From Ruminococcus sp. (lineage in GTDB: Bacteria > Bacillota > Clostridia > Oscillospirales > Ruminococcaceae): a stretch of DNA of 45,069 nt. Shown here one piece after another: positions 34,904 to 44,725 of the stretch (position 1 is its first letter; the number at the start of each line of letters is the position of its first letter). The position numbers were made by a program, and so were the translations under genes. The notes below the pieces were generated by a model, which saw only the letters and a program-made list of their open reading frames with translations, made no database searches and was not told the DNA's origin. The stretch is from assembly GCF_024691275.1 (NCBI RefSeq), contig NZ_JAILNU010000080.1, positions 1-45,069 of the forward strand. Direction: 5' to 3'.

Positions 34904-36715
34904 ATGAAAAAGGAAACCAAAAAGAGCAGTTGGCTGAAAACGCTTTTTTACTTCGCCTCACCCTGCAAAGGAAAGATGATACTGTCAGTCATATGTGCGA
35001 TAATAAGCGTTTTCGGAGGATTTGTCCCGTTTTACTGCGTATACAAGATACTCATCTTGTTCATTGAAAAGACTCTCACGAATGGCGACATATTCTTCTG
35101 GTGCGCAGTGGCGTTCGGCAGTTATGTGGTCAAGATAGCATTTTACGGTATTTCGACCATACTCTCCCACGTAGCGGCATACCAGATACTTGAAGGTATC
35201 AGGCTTCGTATTTTTGACCGTCTCATGAAAACTCCGCTCGGTGTGGTAATGAGCAGGAGACTGGGCGAAATGAAGAACATCATCATGGATAAGGTCGAAG
35301 ATGTTGAGCCGCCGCTGGCGCATATGATACCTGAGCTTTGCTCGAACCTGCTTCTTCCGATATGCATTTTCTCATGGATACTTGCTATTGACTGGAGAAT
35401 GGGTCTGGCGGTATTCATTTCGCCTGTGATATCGCTTATCCCGATGGCTATGCTCATGAAGGATTTCGACAAGCAGTACAAGAAGTACATGGACGCAAAC
35501 AATCATGTCAACAGCGTTATCATAGAATACGTCGAGGGAATTGAAGTCGTTAAGGCTTTCAATCAGAGCTCTGTATCTTATGCCAAGTTTGCCAATGCAG
35601 TGACCAGCTTTAAGGAATTCACGCTCAACTGGTTCAAGAGCAGCTGGAAGCTCCAGAATCTCACCTTTGCGATAATGCCTTCCACACTTCTCGGCACACT
35701 TCCTGTAGGACTTGCACTTTATCGCTCAGGAGCTCTTTCTCCTGCGCAGCTCGTAATATGTCTTCTTCTTTCACTGAGTATCATTGCACCTCTCATGAAG
35801 GTCGCAAATTTCACCAATGAGCTGAAAGCTATGGAATTCTCGGTAAACAAAGCTGAGGAGCTTCTTGAGCTTCCTATACTTCCAAGTGTTGATGAAAGCA
35901 AAAAAGCTAAGATCGAGCATACTGACATCGAGATCAGAAATGCCAGATTCTCCTATACCGATAAAGAGAATGACGACGTTATCAACGGACTTAATATCAG
36001 CATACCGCAGGGCAGCTTCACAGCTCTTGTCGGACCTTCGGGCGGCGGTAAATCCACTGTTGCCAGACTTATCTCCCGTTTCTGGGACGTATCGGACGGA
36101 AGCATAAGCATTGGCGGAGTAAACATTAAGGATATGCCCCTTTCACAGCTTCAGCACATGATAAGCTTTGTAACGCAGGATAACTTCCTCTTTGACTGTT
36201 CACTTAAAGAAAATATACGTCTTGGTGATCCGTCTGCAACAGATGAGCAGGTCTATGCAGCTGCAAGAGCTGCCTGCTGTGATGAGTTCATCAGTAAGCT
36301 TGAAAACGGCTATGACACCTCGGCAGGTGATGCGGGAAAGAGACTTTCAGGCGGCGAAAAACAGCGTATCGCCATTGCAAGAGCCATGCTGAAAGATGCT
36401 CCTATAGTTATACTTGATGAGGCTACAGCGTTTACCGATCCTGAGAACGAAGACAAGATACAGACATCTATCATGGCACTGTCAAGAGGCAAGACACTTC
36501 TTGTTATCGCTCACAGACTTTCTACCATACAGTCCGCAGATCAGATAGTTGTGCTTAAAGACGGTGCAGTTGAAGCTGTAGGAAAGCAGGAAGAGCTCCT
36601 TGAAAAGTGTGAACTCTACAATGATATGTGGAAGGCTCACATCGGCGCGAAAAACTGGTCTGTACACAAGATCGAGGAGATAAGGAACAACAGAGAAAAG
36701 GAGCATATAGGCTGA
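34904..36715 (+). CDS. ABC half-transporter, YbtP-like, metallophore uptake
   Basis: This 603-residue protein has an exporter-fold membrane domain (about 20-320) and a C-terminal ATPase. Walker A is GPSGGGKST (near 376), the signature is LSGGEKQRIAIARAM and Walker B is VILDEATAFTDPENE. The variant DEATAFxDPENE is typical of YbtPQ/IrtAB-type ABC proteins, which import ferric siderophores despite their exporter fold. It should pair with the next gene as a heterodimer. AGAAAGGAAAG precedes the ATG. Export of the metallophore cannot be excluded from sequence alone. Confidence 0.88.
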   Translation: MKKETKKSSWLKTLFYFASPCKGKMILSVICAIISVFGGFVPFYCVYKILILFIEKTLTNGDIFFWCAVAFGSYVVKIAFYGISTILSHVAAYQILEGIRLRIFDRLMKTPLGVVMSRRLGEMKNIIMDKVEDVEPPLAHMIPELCSNLLLPICIFSWILAIDWRMGLAVFISPVISLIPMAMLMKDFDKQYKKYMDANNHVNSVIIEYVEGIEVVKAFNQSSVSYAKFANAVTSFKEFTLNWFKSSWKLQNLTFAIMPSTLLGTLPVGLALYRSGALSPAQLVICLLLSLSIIAPLMKVANFTNELKAMEFSVNKAEELLELPILPSVDESKKAKIEHTDIEIRNARFSYTDKENDDVINGLNISIPQGSFTALVGPSGGGKSTVARLISRFWDVSDGSISIGGVNIKDMPLSQLQHMISFVTQDNFLFDCSLKENIRLGDPSATDEQVYAAARAACCDEFISKLENGYDTSAGDAGKRLSGGEKQRIAIARAMLKDAPIVILDEATAFTDPENEDKIQTSIMALSRGKTLLVIAHRLSTIQSADQIVVLKDGAVEAVGKQEELLEKCELYNDMWKAHIGAKNWSVHKIEEIRNNREKEHIG

Positions 36716-38472
36716 TGTTTAAGACGATAAAAAGGATAATGCAGTGGTCATCGGAGTATAAGTCAAGGATATATGCAGGATTCGTATGCTCGTTCTTCAT
36801 GAGCTGGGCAGCAGCTTTTCCGACGCTGATCGCAGCATATTGCCTTGAAAAAGTCATAGTGTCCTGCTGGAATGATACTCCTTTGGACGGAGCACTTATA
36901 TGGCAGTCTCTTGCGGCAATGGTAGTTTGTATAATCGTAAGGTTCGCACTTTCGTATGCAAAGAATGTTTTGCAGGAAAGCGTGGGATACGAAGTAGCAG
37001 CCAAAGAGAGAATAGGTCTCGGCGACGTTATAAAGCGAGTTCCGCTGGGATATTTTGCAAAAAACAGTGTGGGAGATATCCTTGCGGGTATCACAACAGA
37101 GCTTTCCGCACTTGAATTGCAGAGCATGAAAATGATAGATTCAGTTGTTAACGGATACATCAATCTTGCGGTAATAGTTATATGTTTGTTGGCTGTTAGT
37201 CCGCTGTCAGCCGCGATAGCTGTTGCAGCTACACTGCTCTCCGCACTGGTGCTCCACGGAATAAGCAAGCACAGTGAAAAGACCTCAAAGATAGCGCATA
37301 AAGCAGTCGAGGACCTTTCAGGGGCAGTTATCGAATATATACAGGGACTTTCAATCGTTAAGTCCTTCGGACAGGAAGGCGTGTCGATGCAGCATACTAA
37401 ACAATCCTGCGAAGACCTTAAAAACATAAATCTCAAGATCGAATACGGATTTACACCTTTTAATTGCCTGCATCTTCTTATACTCAAAGCTGCATCGGTA
37501 TGCCTTATAGTTATATGCGGTATCGGAGCACTTAAAGGTGATATGAGCGTATTCTCATTCCTGATGTTCGTACTGTTCTCATTCACTATCTTCTCTCATG
37601 TAGAGAATATCAATGATGCAGCTCATGTTCTCGGACTTGTTGACTCGGCAATGAATAAGCTGGAGCGTCTGAAGAATACAGATTTCATCGACAAGGACGG
37701 AAAGGATATCGACCTTGACAGCTATGATATCGAGTTCAAAAATGTTGCATTTGGCTATGACAGCAGAACTGTGCTCAGCAATGTGAACTTCACAATACCT
37801 CAGAATACGACTACTGCAATCATTGGTCCTTCGGGAAGCGGCAAGACAACTATATGCAGTCTTCTTGCGCGTTTCTATGATGTTAATTCAGGAACGATAA
37901 CCGTTGGCGGCAAGAATATCAAAGAATTCACCTGTGACAGCCTGCTGAAAAATATCAGCATGGTTTTCCAGAACGTGTACCTTTTCAATGATACGATCAG
38001 AAATAACATAATGTTCGGTGATCCTGATGCTACCGAAGAGGAAATGATAAGGGCAGCAAAGAATGCACGGTGCCACGACTTCATAATGTCATTCCCCGAC
38101 GGATATGATACAGTTATCGGCGAGGGCGGTTCGTCCCTTTCGGGCGGCGAAAAGCAGCGTATATCCATTGCAAGAGCAATGCTGAAAAATGCTCCTATAG
38201 TTATCCTTGATGAAGCAACCGCCAGCATTGACCCTGAAAACGAACATCTTATCCAGGAGGCTCTGTCTGAGCTTACAAGAGGAAAAACTATCATAACTAT
38301 CGCTCACAGACTTGCAACTATCGAGAACGCCGATCAGATACTCGTTGTAAATGACGGCACTATCGCTCAGAAGGGAAATCATCGTGAGCTTATCAGCAAG
38401 GAAGGCATTTACCGTAAATTTATCAAGATACGTGAAAATGCTGAGGGCTGGAAAATTTCAAACAGCTATTAA
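36715..38472 (+). CDS. ABC half-transporter, YbtQ-like, metallophore uptake
   Basis: The real start is ATG 36715, overlapping the previous stop (TGATG), with AAAAGGAG eleven bases before; the frame runs further upstream inside its neighbour. The 585-residue protein has the same layout as its partner: six-helix exporter-fold domain, then an ATPase with Walker A GPSGSGKTT (near 373), signature LSGGEKQRISIARAM and Walker B VILDEATASIDPENE. Together they form a heterodimer of YbtP/YbtQ type. A strong terminator follows. Confidence 0.9.
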   Translation: MFKTIKRIMQWSSEYKSRIYAGFVCSFFMSWAAAFPTLIAAYCLEKVIVSCWNDTPLDGALIWQSLAAMVVCIIVRFALSYAKNVLQESVGYEVAAKERIGLGDVIKRVPLGYFAKNSVGDILAGITTELSALELQSMKMIDSVVNGYINLAVIVICLLAVSPLSAAIAVAATLLSALVLHGISKHSEKTSKIAHKAVEDLSGAVIEYIQGLSIVKSFGQEGVSMQHTKQSCEDLKNINLKIEYGFTPFNCLHLLILKAASVCLIVICGIGALKGDMSVFSFLMFVLFSFTIFSHVENINDAAHVLGLVDSAMNKLERLKNTDFIDKDGKDIDLDSYDIEFKNVAFGYDSRTVLSNVNFTIPQNTTTAIIGPSGSGKTTICSLLARFYDVNSGTITVGGKNIKEFTCDSLLKNISMVFQNVYLFNDTIRNNIMFGDPDATEEEMIRAAKNARCHDFIMSFPDGYDTVIGEGGSSLSGGEKQRISIARAMLKNAPIVILDEATASIDPENEHLIQEALSELTRGKTIITIAHRLATIENADQILVVNDGTIAQKGNHRELISKEGIYRKFIKIRENAEGWKISNSY

Positions 38473-38492
38473 CTTACTCTCCTTATTTAACG

Positions 38493-38533
38493 GGCATATT
38501 TCTCATAAACGAGAAGTATGCCTTTTCATTTAT
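38493..38533 (+). terminator. Terminator of the ABC transporter pair
   Basis: GGCATA (38493-38498) pairs with TATGCC (38517-38522), and the inner TTTCTC pairs with GAGAAG (one G-U pair) around ATAAAC, giving a 12-bp stem. TTTTCATTTATTT follows. Confidence 0.9.
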
Positions 38534-38568
38534 TTGAGCATATGAAGGAAATTTTGCTTTTTCTGCAC

Positions 38569-38597
38569 TTGACAATGAAGTTCAGCCATGCTATAAT
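38569..38597 (+). promoter_or_regulatory. Sigma-A promoter of the cysE operon
   Basis: TTGACA (38569-38574) and TATAAT (38592-38597), both perfect, are separated by 17 bases. The leader to the TTG start is about 120 nt and has a small hairpin, ATCCATC/GATGGAT, at 38625-38644. Confidence 0.85.
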
Positions 38598-38600
38598 AAT

Positions 38601-38616
38601 GTTAGTGCACACTTAC
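38601..38616. promoter_or_regulatory. Predicted metal-repressor box at +1 of the cysE operon
   Basis: GTTAGTGCACACTTAC matches 12 of 16 consensus positions and starts three bases past the -10 element. Confidence 0.6.
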
Positions 38617-38660
38617 ATTTATCTATCCATCGTTAGTGATGGATGAATTTTTGATTATGT

Positions 38661-38676
38661 ATTAGTATATACTAAC
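38661..38676. promoter_or_regulatory. Second metal-repressor box of the cysE operon, best palindrome in the window
   Basis: ATTAGTATATACTAAC contains the perfect 14-base palindrome TTAGTATATACTAA. It lies in the leader about 48 bp before the start codon. Confidence 0.7.
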
Positions 38677-38723
38677 ACAATGCTGTGTCTTTATTTTTCA
38701 TTGTTCAGGAGGAGAGCTTTTAA

Positions 38724-39668
38724 TTGAGTAAAATAGAAGAAAACATAAATGATGTTGTATGTGAACTGGTATATGATTACGGCAAAGGTGAAACCATTGA
38801 TGAGGCAGGCATATTCGATCACCCCGATAAAGAAGCTATAATTGATATAATATCAAGTCTGAGAAAGATCGTTTTTCCGGGATACTTCAGGAACAGGGGA
38901 ATAAAGGTGTATACTCTCAGAAATAACCTGTCAATGCTTATCGAAGATGTTATGTTCAAGCTTGCCAGACAGATAGCGATTGTTATCGGAGGAGATGAGG
39001 ACAATGACGCAGAAATCGCGGAAAGTTCAAAGCTCATAACACTTGAGTTTATAAAAAGACTGCGAAAGATCAGAGAATACATTGATGCAGATGTTCAGGC
39101 GGCCTTTGACGGAGATCCCGCAGCTTTCAGCAAAGATGAGATAATATATTCCTATCCCGGACTTTTTGCGACTTTTGTCAACAGGATAGCGCATGAGCTC
39201 TATCTGCTGAATGTTCCGATAATCCCACGCATGATGACGGAGTATGCCCACAGTGTCACAGGAATAGATATACATCCGGGTGCATCAATAGGCAGAAATT
39301 TCTTCATAGATCACGGAACAGGCATTGTGATAGGTGAAACAACAGAGATAGGGGATAACGTTAAAATATATCAGGGAGTTACTCTCGGTGCATTATCAAC
39401 AAGAGGCGGTCAGGCTCTTAAAAACAAAAAACGTCACCCTACAATCGGTGATAATGTTACAATATATTCAGGCGCATCAATATTGGGAGGGGATACTTTC
39501 ATCGGAAAAGATGCAGTTATAGGCGGCAACGCTTTCATAACACGTTCAGTTCCCGACGGAGCAAAAGTCAGTGTAAAAAATCAGGAGCTCATGTACAATT
39601 ATAAGATTTCAAAACCGATCGAAAAACGCGGCATATCAGAAGATACGAGCTGGTTTTATATTATCTGA
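38724..39668 (+). CDS. cysE: Serine O-acetyltransferase (cysteine precursor supply)
   Basis: This 314-residue enzyme makes O-acetylserine, the direct precursor of cysteine. The N-terminal helical domain is followed by a left-handed beta-helix of hexapeptide repeats: GIDIHPGASIGRNFFIDHG, shown here by its key part HPGASIGRNFFIDHGTGIVIG, with the catalytic His in DHGTG and IGDNVKIYQGVTLGA after it. The start is TTG at 38724, set by AGGAGGAGAG upstream. It leads an operon with two methyltransferases and a ZIP transporter under a double metal box. The metallophore needs three cysteines, so dedicated supply under metal starvation makes sense. Confidence 0.92.
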   Translation: MSKIEENINDVVCELVYDYGKGETIDEAGIFDHPDKEAIIDIISSLRKIVFPGYFRNRGIKVYTLRNNLSMLIEDVMFKLARQIAIVIGGDEDNDAEIAESSKLITLEFIKRLRKIREYIDADVQAAFDGDPAAFSKDEIIYSYPGLFATFVNRIAHELYLLNVPIIPRMMTEYAHSVTGIDIHPGASIGRNFFIDHGTGIVIGETTEIGDNVKIYQGVTLGALSTRGGQALKNKKRHPTIGDNVTIYSGASILGGDTFIGKDAVIGGNAFITRSVPDGAKVSVKNQELMYNYKISKPIEKRGISEDTSWFYII

Positions 39669-39701
39669 TACGGCGTAATATAATGAAAAGGAGTATTAAT
39701 C

Positions 39702-40481
39702 ATGGAACTTACATTCGGAGATATTCAGGAAACAGCACTTATCCCTCTTGCTATAAAGGCAAGCGAGACCTCTCGTCCTGATGCGAGGATAAGGGACGTA
39801 AAAGCAAAGGAGATCATCGACACACTCGGAGTTGATGTCAGCAGATATGATCCGTTTTTGTCACATGAGGGCGTTGTAGCAAGAACCCTAATGTTCCGCC
39901 GGAAGATCAAGGAGCTTTTGAAAAAGTATCCTGATGCTGTTTGTGTGAATCTTGGCTGCGGCTTTGACGATAAGTTCTCGCAGGTGGATAACGGAAGGCT
40001 GCAATGGTTCGATGTTGATCTGCCTGACCAGATAGAAGTGAGAAGAAAGGTATATAAGGACAGGGAACGCTGCACAATGCTTGACGGAAGCGCTCTTGAC
40101 GGCGAGTGGACAAAGCAGCTCCCGAAGGCTAAAGTCAGCATAATCATTATGGAAGGTGTGCTGGAATACTTCAAGAAGGAACAGGTCAAGACCTGCCTGA
40201 ATATGCTCTGTGACAGCTTTGAACACGGCTATCTTCTGGCAGAGCTTCATTCGCCGTTCCTTGAAAAGCACGGTAAGCATCATGACGCTGTAAAGCATAC
40301 CAATGCGACATTTGGCTGGGGAACAAAGTCGGGTGCGGAATATATTCCTCTTGAACCTCGTATGCGCCTTGTTTCGGAGCAGAGCTATAACGATGAAATG
40401 AAAAAATATTCTATCCGCGCAAAATTATTTGCGATCATCGGAAAGAATATGAACAACAGGCTTGCAGTGTTCAGGTGGTAA
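39702..40481 (+). CDS. LCM-type class I methyltransferase
   Basis: A 259-residue SAM-dependent methyltransferase of the leucine carboxyl methyltransferase-like family. The marks are RTLMFRRKIKELL, the SAM loop VNLGCGFDDKF (about 85-95), WFDVDLPDQIEVRR and IIMEGVLEYF. Bacterial members methylate oxygen groups on small molecules, often in secondary metabolism. In this operon it could methylate the aryl group or the terminal carboxylate of the metallophore; this is inference. AAAAGGAG precedes the ATG, 33 bp after cysE. Confidence 0.85.
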   Translation: MELTFGDIQETALIPLAIKASETSRPDARIRDVKAKEIIDTLGVDVSRYDPFLSHEGVVARTLMFRRKIKELLKKYPDAVCVNLGCGFDDKFSQVDNGRLQWFDVDLPDQIEVRRKVYKDRERCTMLDGSALDGEWTKQLPKAKVSIIIMEGVLEYFKKEQVKTCLNMLCDSFEHGYLLAELHSPFLEKHGKHHDAVKHTNATFGWGTKSGAEYIPLEPRMRLVSEQSYNDEMKKYSIRAKLFAIIGKNMNNRLAVFRW

Positions 40482-40538
40482 TTGCAGCCAGCTGCATATT
40501 GCAACAGCGGATTATTATGGGATATCTGAGATGATTAT

Positions 40539-41321
40539 ATGAATATGAAAATTTTATCAGGACTTTTGCTGCCTTTCCTGGGTACTTCGCTTGGTTCGGG
40601 CTGTGTGTTTTTTATGAAGCACGACCTGAGCAGAAATATTCAGCGCGCACTGACAGGTTTTGCAGCAGGTGTGATGATGGCAGCATCTATATGGAGCCTT
40701 ATTATTCCTGCTATGGATATGGCTGACAATATGGGAAAGCTTGCATTTATTCCTGCGGCAGTTGGATTATGGTGCGGTATTCTGTTTCTGCTCCTGCTTG
40801 ACAGCCTGATACCGCATCTTCACATGAATGCTGATAAAGCAGAGGGACTGCCTTCAAAATTTACACGGACAACAATGATGGTGCTTGCGGTCACGCTTCA
40901 TAATATTCCTGAGGGAATGGCTGTAGGCATCGTGTATGCGGGCTTTTTAACAGGCTCGGCGGATATGACTTCAGGCGGTGCGCTTGCACTTGCACTCGGA
41001 ATAGCTATACAGAACTTTCCCGAGGGAGCGATAATATCCATGCCCCTTCATGCAGATGGCAAAAGCAAAGGGAAAGCATTTGCGGGAGGTGTTCTTTCGG
41101 GAGCAGTTGAACCTATAGGAGCACTTCTCACGATACTGTCCGCGAGCTGTTTCCTGTCGATCATGCCGTATCTGCTCAGTTTTGCCGCAGGTGCAATGAT
41201 ATATGTGGTCGTTGAGGAGCTCATACCCGAAATGTCAGAGGGAGAGCATTCAAATATCGGCGTAATAATGTTTTCGGTTGGATTTACAATGATGATGATA
41301 CTTGATGTTGCACTTGGGTGA
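40539..41321 (+). CDS. ZIP family divalent metal transporter
   Basis: This 260-residue membrane protein has the ZIP family metal site in two helices: HNIPEGMAVG (about 121-130) and QNFPEGAIIS (about 152-161). ZIP proteins such as ZupT bring Zn, Fe, Mn or related divalent ions into the cytoplasm. It has eight predicted helices and a short loop with HLHMNAD. Its place in a metal-box operon with cysE and methyltransferases ties it to the metal-starvation response. It does not say which metal. The start at 40539 has a weak ribosome binding site; ATG 40545 is an alternative. Confidence 0.92.
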   Translation: MNMKILSGLLLPFLGTSLGSGCVFFMKHDLSRNIQRALTGFAAGVMMAASIWSLIIPAMDMADNMGKLAFIPAAVGLWCGILFLLLLDSLIPHLHMNADKAEGLPSKFTRTTMMVLAVTLHNIPEGMAVGIVYAGFLTGSADMTSGGALALALGIAIQNFPEGAIISMPLHADGKSKGKAFAGGVLSGAVEPIGALLTILSASCFLSIMPYLLSFAAGAMIYVVVEELIPEMSEGEHSNIGVIMFSVGFTMMMILDVALG

Positions 41322-41336
41322 AAGGAAGTTTGATCT

Positions 41337-42647
41337 ATGACAAGCACGGAATACAAGGACTTATCGGTTAGGGAGTTTACAAAAGCCGCAGAAATATATG
41401 AATCAGACAATGCAGGAGTATATAATATGTGCAGAAAGGATTATCCTGATGTGCTGGCAGAGCTGGAAAAAGAGCCGTTTACCGATCTGCTTGACTGCGG
41501 CTGCGGCACGGGTCCGATGCTGACGCTCCTGCACGAGAAATATCCCGAAAAGCATTACACAGGTATCGACCTGACTCCAAAGATGATAGAGGTCGCCAAA
41601 AGGAAGAACATGAAAGGTGTTGAACTTGTGGTCGGCGACTGTGAAAACCTTCCCTTTGAAGAAAACTCCTTTGACGTTGTTATATGCTGTGAAAGCTTTC
41701 ACCATTATCCTGATCCGCAGAAATTTTTCAACAGTGTATACCGAGTTCTGCGTCCTGATGGAAGGCTCATACTTCGGGATATGACCATGAGCTCGTCAGC
41801 TGTGCGCTGGTTATGCAATCACATAGAGATGCCGCTTGCCCATCTTGCAGGCAAGGGAGATGTCCGCATATACGGCAGGGAAGATATAAAGGAACTGTGC
41901 GGCAATGCAGGACTTTATATGGAATCATTTGAAAAGCGGGACTTCTGCCGTTTGCACTGTGTTGCAAGAAAGAGGAAAAATGCAGTGAAACGCTACAATA
42001 ATATTGCAAGTTCATACAAGCGTTCGCGCAATATCTATGATGATGTCCTGACGCAGAATAAGTGGTGGAGCAAGCTCTATATACGCTTGTTCTGGAGCGG
42101 TGCAGATGATAATATGATAGCGGAAAGGCTGCTTTCGCATATACCTGATGATTTTTCGGGAAAGCTGCTCGATGTTCCTGTGGGGACAGGAGTTTTTACG
42201 CACAAAAAGTACGATGTGCTGAAAAATGCGGACATTACCTGTCTGGATTACAGCGCTGATATGCTGGAGCAGGCTTGTGAACGTCTGAAAGCGCAGAAAA
42301 ATATAACGCTTGTGCAGGGCGATGTGGGAAAGCTGCCATACGAAAAAGGCGAATTTGATGTTGTGCTGAGTATGAATGGATTTCACGCTTTCCCCGATAA
42401 AAAGGCAGCTTTTTGCGAGACCTTCCGCGTACTGAAGAAAGGCGGAAAATTTATAGCCTGCTTCTATGTAAAAGGGAGGTCACGGGTTACGGACTGTCTT
42501 GTAAAGAATTTCCTTGTTAAGAAAGGTTGGTTCACTCCGCCTTTTGATACTGTGCAGACACTGAAAAAACGTCTGGAAAAGGTATATGATATTGAAGAGT
42601 TTAAAGCAGAAGGTTCTATAGTTTATTTCTGCGCAGTAAAAAAATAA
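41337..42647 (+). CDS. Tandem-domain SAM methyltransferase
   Basis: This 436-residue protein carries two class I methyltransferase domains in one chain. Domain 1 (about 1-210) has LLDCGCGTGPMLTLL, then VVGDCENLPFEENSFDVVIC and YRVLRPDGRLILRD. Domain 2 (about 218-436) has LLDVPVGTGVFTHK, VQGDVGKLPYEKGEFDVVLS and FRVLKKGGKFIACFYVKG. Both SAM loops look usable, although the second (DVPVGTG) is less typical. The two halves are UbiE/Methyltransf_11-like and may act on two positions or one may be regulatory. It closes the cysE operon, with a strong hairpin 74 bp after the stop. Confidence 0.88.
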   Translation: MTSTEYKDLSVREFTKAAEIYESDNAGVYNMCRKDYPDVLAELEKEPFTDLLDCGCGTGPMLTLLHEKYPEKHYTGIDLTPKMIEVAKRKNMKGVELVVGDCENLPFEENSFDVVICCESFHHYPDPQKFFNSVYRVLRPDGRLILRDMTMSSSAVRWLCNHIEMPLAHLAGKGDVRIYGREDIKELCGNAGLYMESFEKRDFCRLHCVARKRKNAVKRYNNIASSYKRSRNIYDDVLTQNKWWSKLYIRLFWSGADDNMIAERLLSHIPDDFSGKLLDVPVGTGVFTHKKYDVLKNADITCLDYSADMLEQACERLKAQKNITLVQGDVGKLPYEKGEFDVVLSMNGFHAFPDKKAAFCETFRVLKKGGKFIACFYVKGRSRVTDCLVKNFLVKKGWFTPPFDTVQTLKKRLEKVYDIEEFKAEGSIVYFCAVKK

Positions 42648-42720
42648 GGTATCATATGAGGAAAACATATCGACTTATAAGATAACTTGCCTGTATAAGA
42701 CGGATACCTATATAGAAGCA

Positions 42721-42754
42721 ATGCCCCGAAGCACTTTGAAATGCTTCGGGGCAT
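42721..42754. terminator. Bidirectional terminator between the methyltransferase and enolase genes
   Basis: ATGCCCCGAAGCA (42721-42733) pairs perfectly with TGCTTCGGGGCAT (42742-42754) around an eight-base loop. The 13-bp stem lies between convergent genes. T-tracts are modest on both strands. Confidence 0.85.
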
Positions 42755-42851
42755 TATACTATACGATTTGAGTCGTTAGCTCATTGCAGGGACGCTATAA
42801 TAAAACTTGCATCTGATCCCTGCATGATGTAACGTGAAACTCTTGCGGAGA

Positions 42852-44438
<1,587 letters not shown>

Positions 44439-44454
44439 GTTAGAATCAACTAAC
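44439..44454. promoter_or_regulatory. Predicted metal-repressor box at +1 of the promoter upstream of enolase
   Basis: GTTAGAATCAACTAAC has two perfect half-sites, GTTAG and CTAAC, and matches 13 of 16 consensus positions. It sits at the transcription start predicted for the minus-strand promoter at 44461-44489. Confidence 0.65.
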
Positions 44455-44460
44455 AATTTG

Positions 44461-44489
44461 ATTATATCATCATTCTCTGCAGGTGTCAA
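44461..44489 (-). promoter_or_regulatory. Strong sigma-A promoter reading toward enolase
   Basis: On minus, TTGACA (plus 44484-44489) and TATAAT (plus 44461-44466) are both perfect and 17 bases apart. This is among the best promoters in the window. Confidence 0.8.
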
Positions 44490-44503
44490 TTTGTAGGAAG
44501 TAT

Positions 44504-44519
44504 ATTTGTATATACTAAC
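44504..44519. promoter_or_regulatory. Predicted upstream metal-repressor box near enolase
   Basis: ATTTGTATATACTAAC matches 14 of 16 consensus positions and lies 15 bp upstream of the -35 element. The arrangement copies that of the feo promoter. The rest of 44520-44670 shows nothing recognisable. Confidence 0.6.
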
Positions 44520-44672
44520 AAATTTAAGGCTTTCAATTGTGTTAGATGTAGATAACTTAACAACAGCACTATTGAAAAGAATATGTCATTGTATATGTGC
44601 AGCTTTCATGTTAAATGTCTATAAGACGTTTCAAAGAAGCACACATAATGTAAAAACTGTACGGCTTTCAGG

Positions 44673-44717
44673 CAAAAAAATAGCCGATAACTCGAGGTAT
44701 TCTCAAATTATCGGCTA
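44673..44717 (-). terminator. Terminator of tmRNA
   Basis: On minus, TAGCCGATAA and TTATCGGCTA (plus 44708-44717 and 44681-44690) form a 10-bp stem followed by seven T bases. It lies just past the CCA end of tmRNA. Confidence 0.9.
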
Positions 44718-44725
44718 ATTTCCGT

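Noticed and set aside
36555-37586. 343-codon minus-strand frame opposite the second ABC half-transporter
   Set aside because: It is antisense to conserved ABC sequence and has no domain match that I can see.
38617-38723. T-box riboswitch before cysE
   Set aside because: The leader is only about 120 nt. I could not find the conserved T-box sequence or an antiterminator, only a short hairpin.
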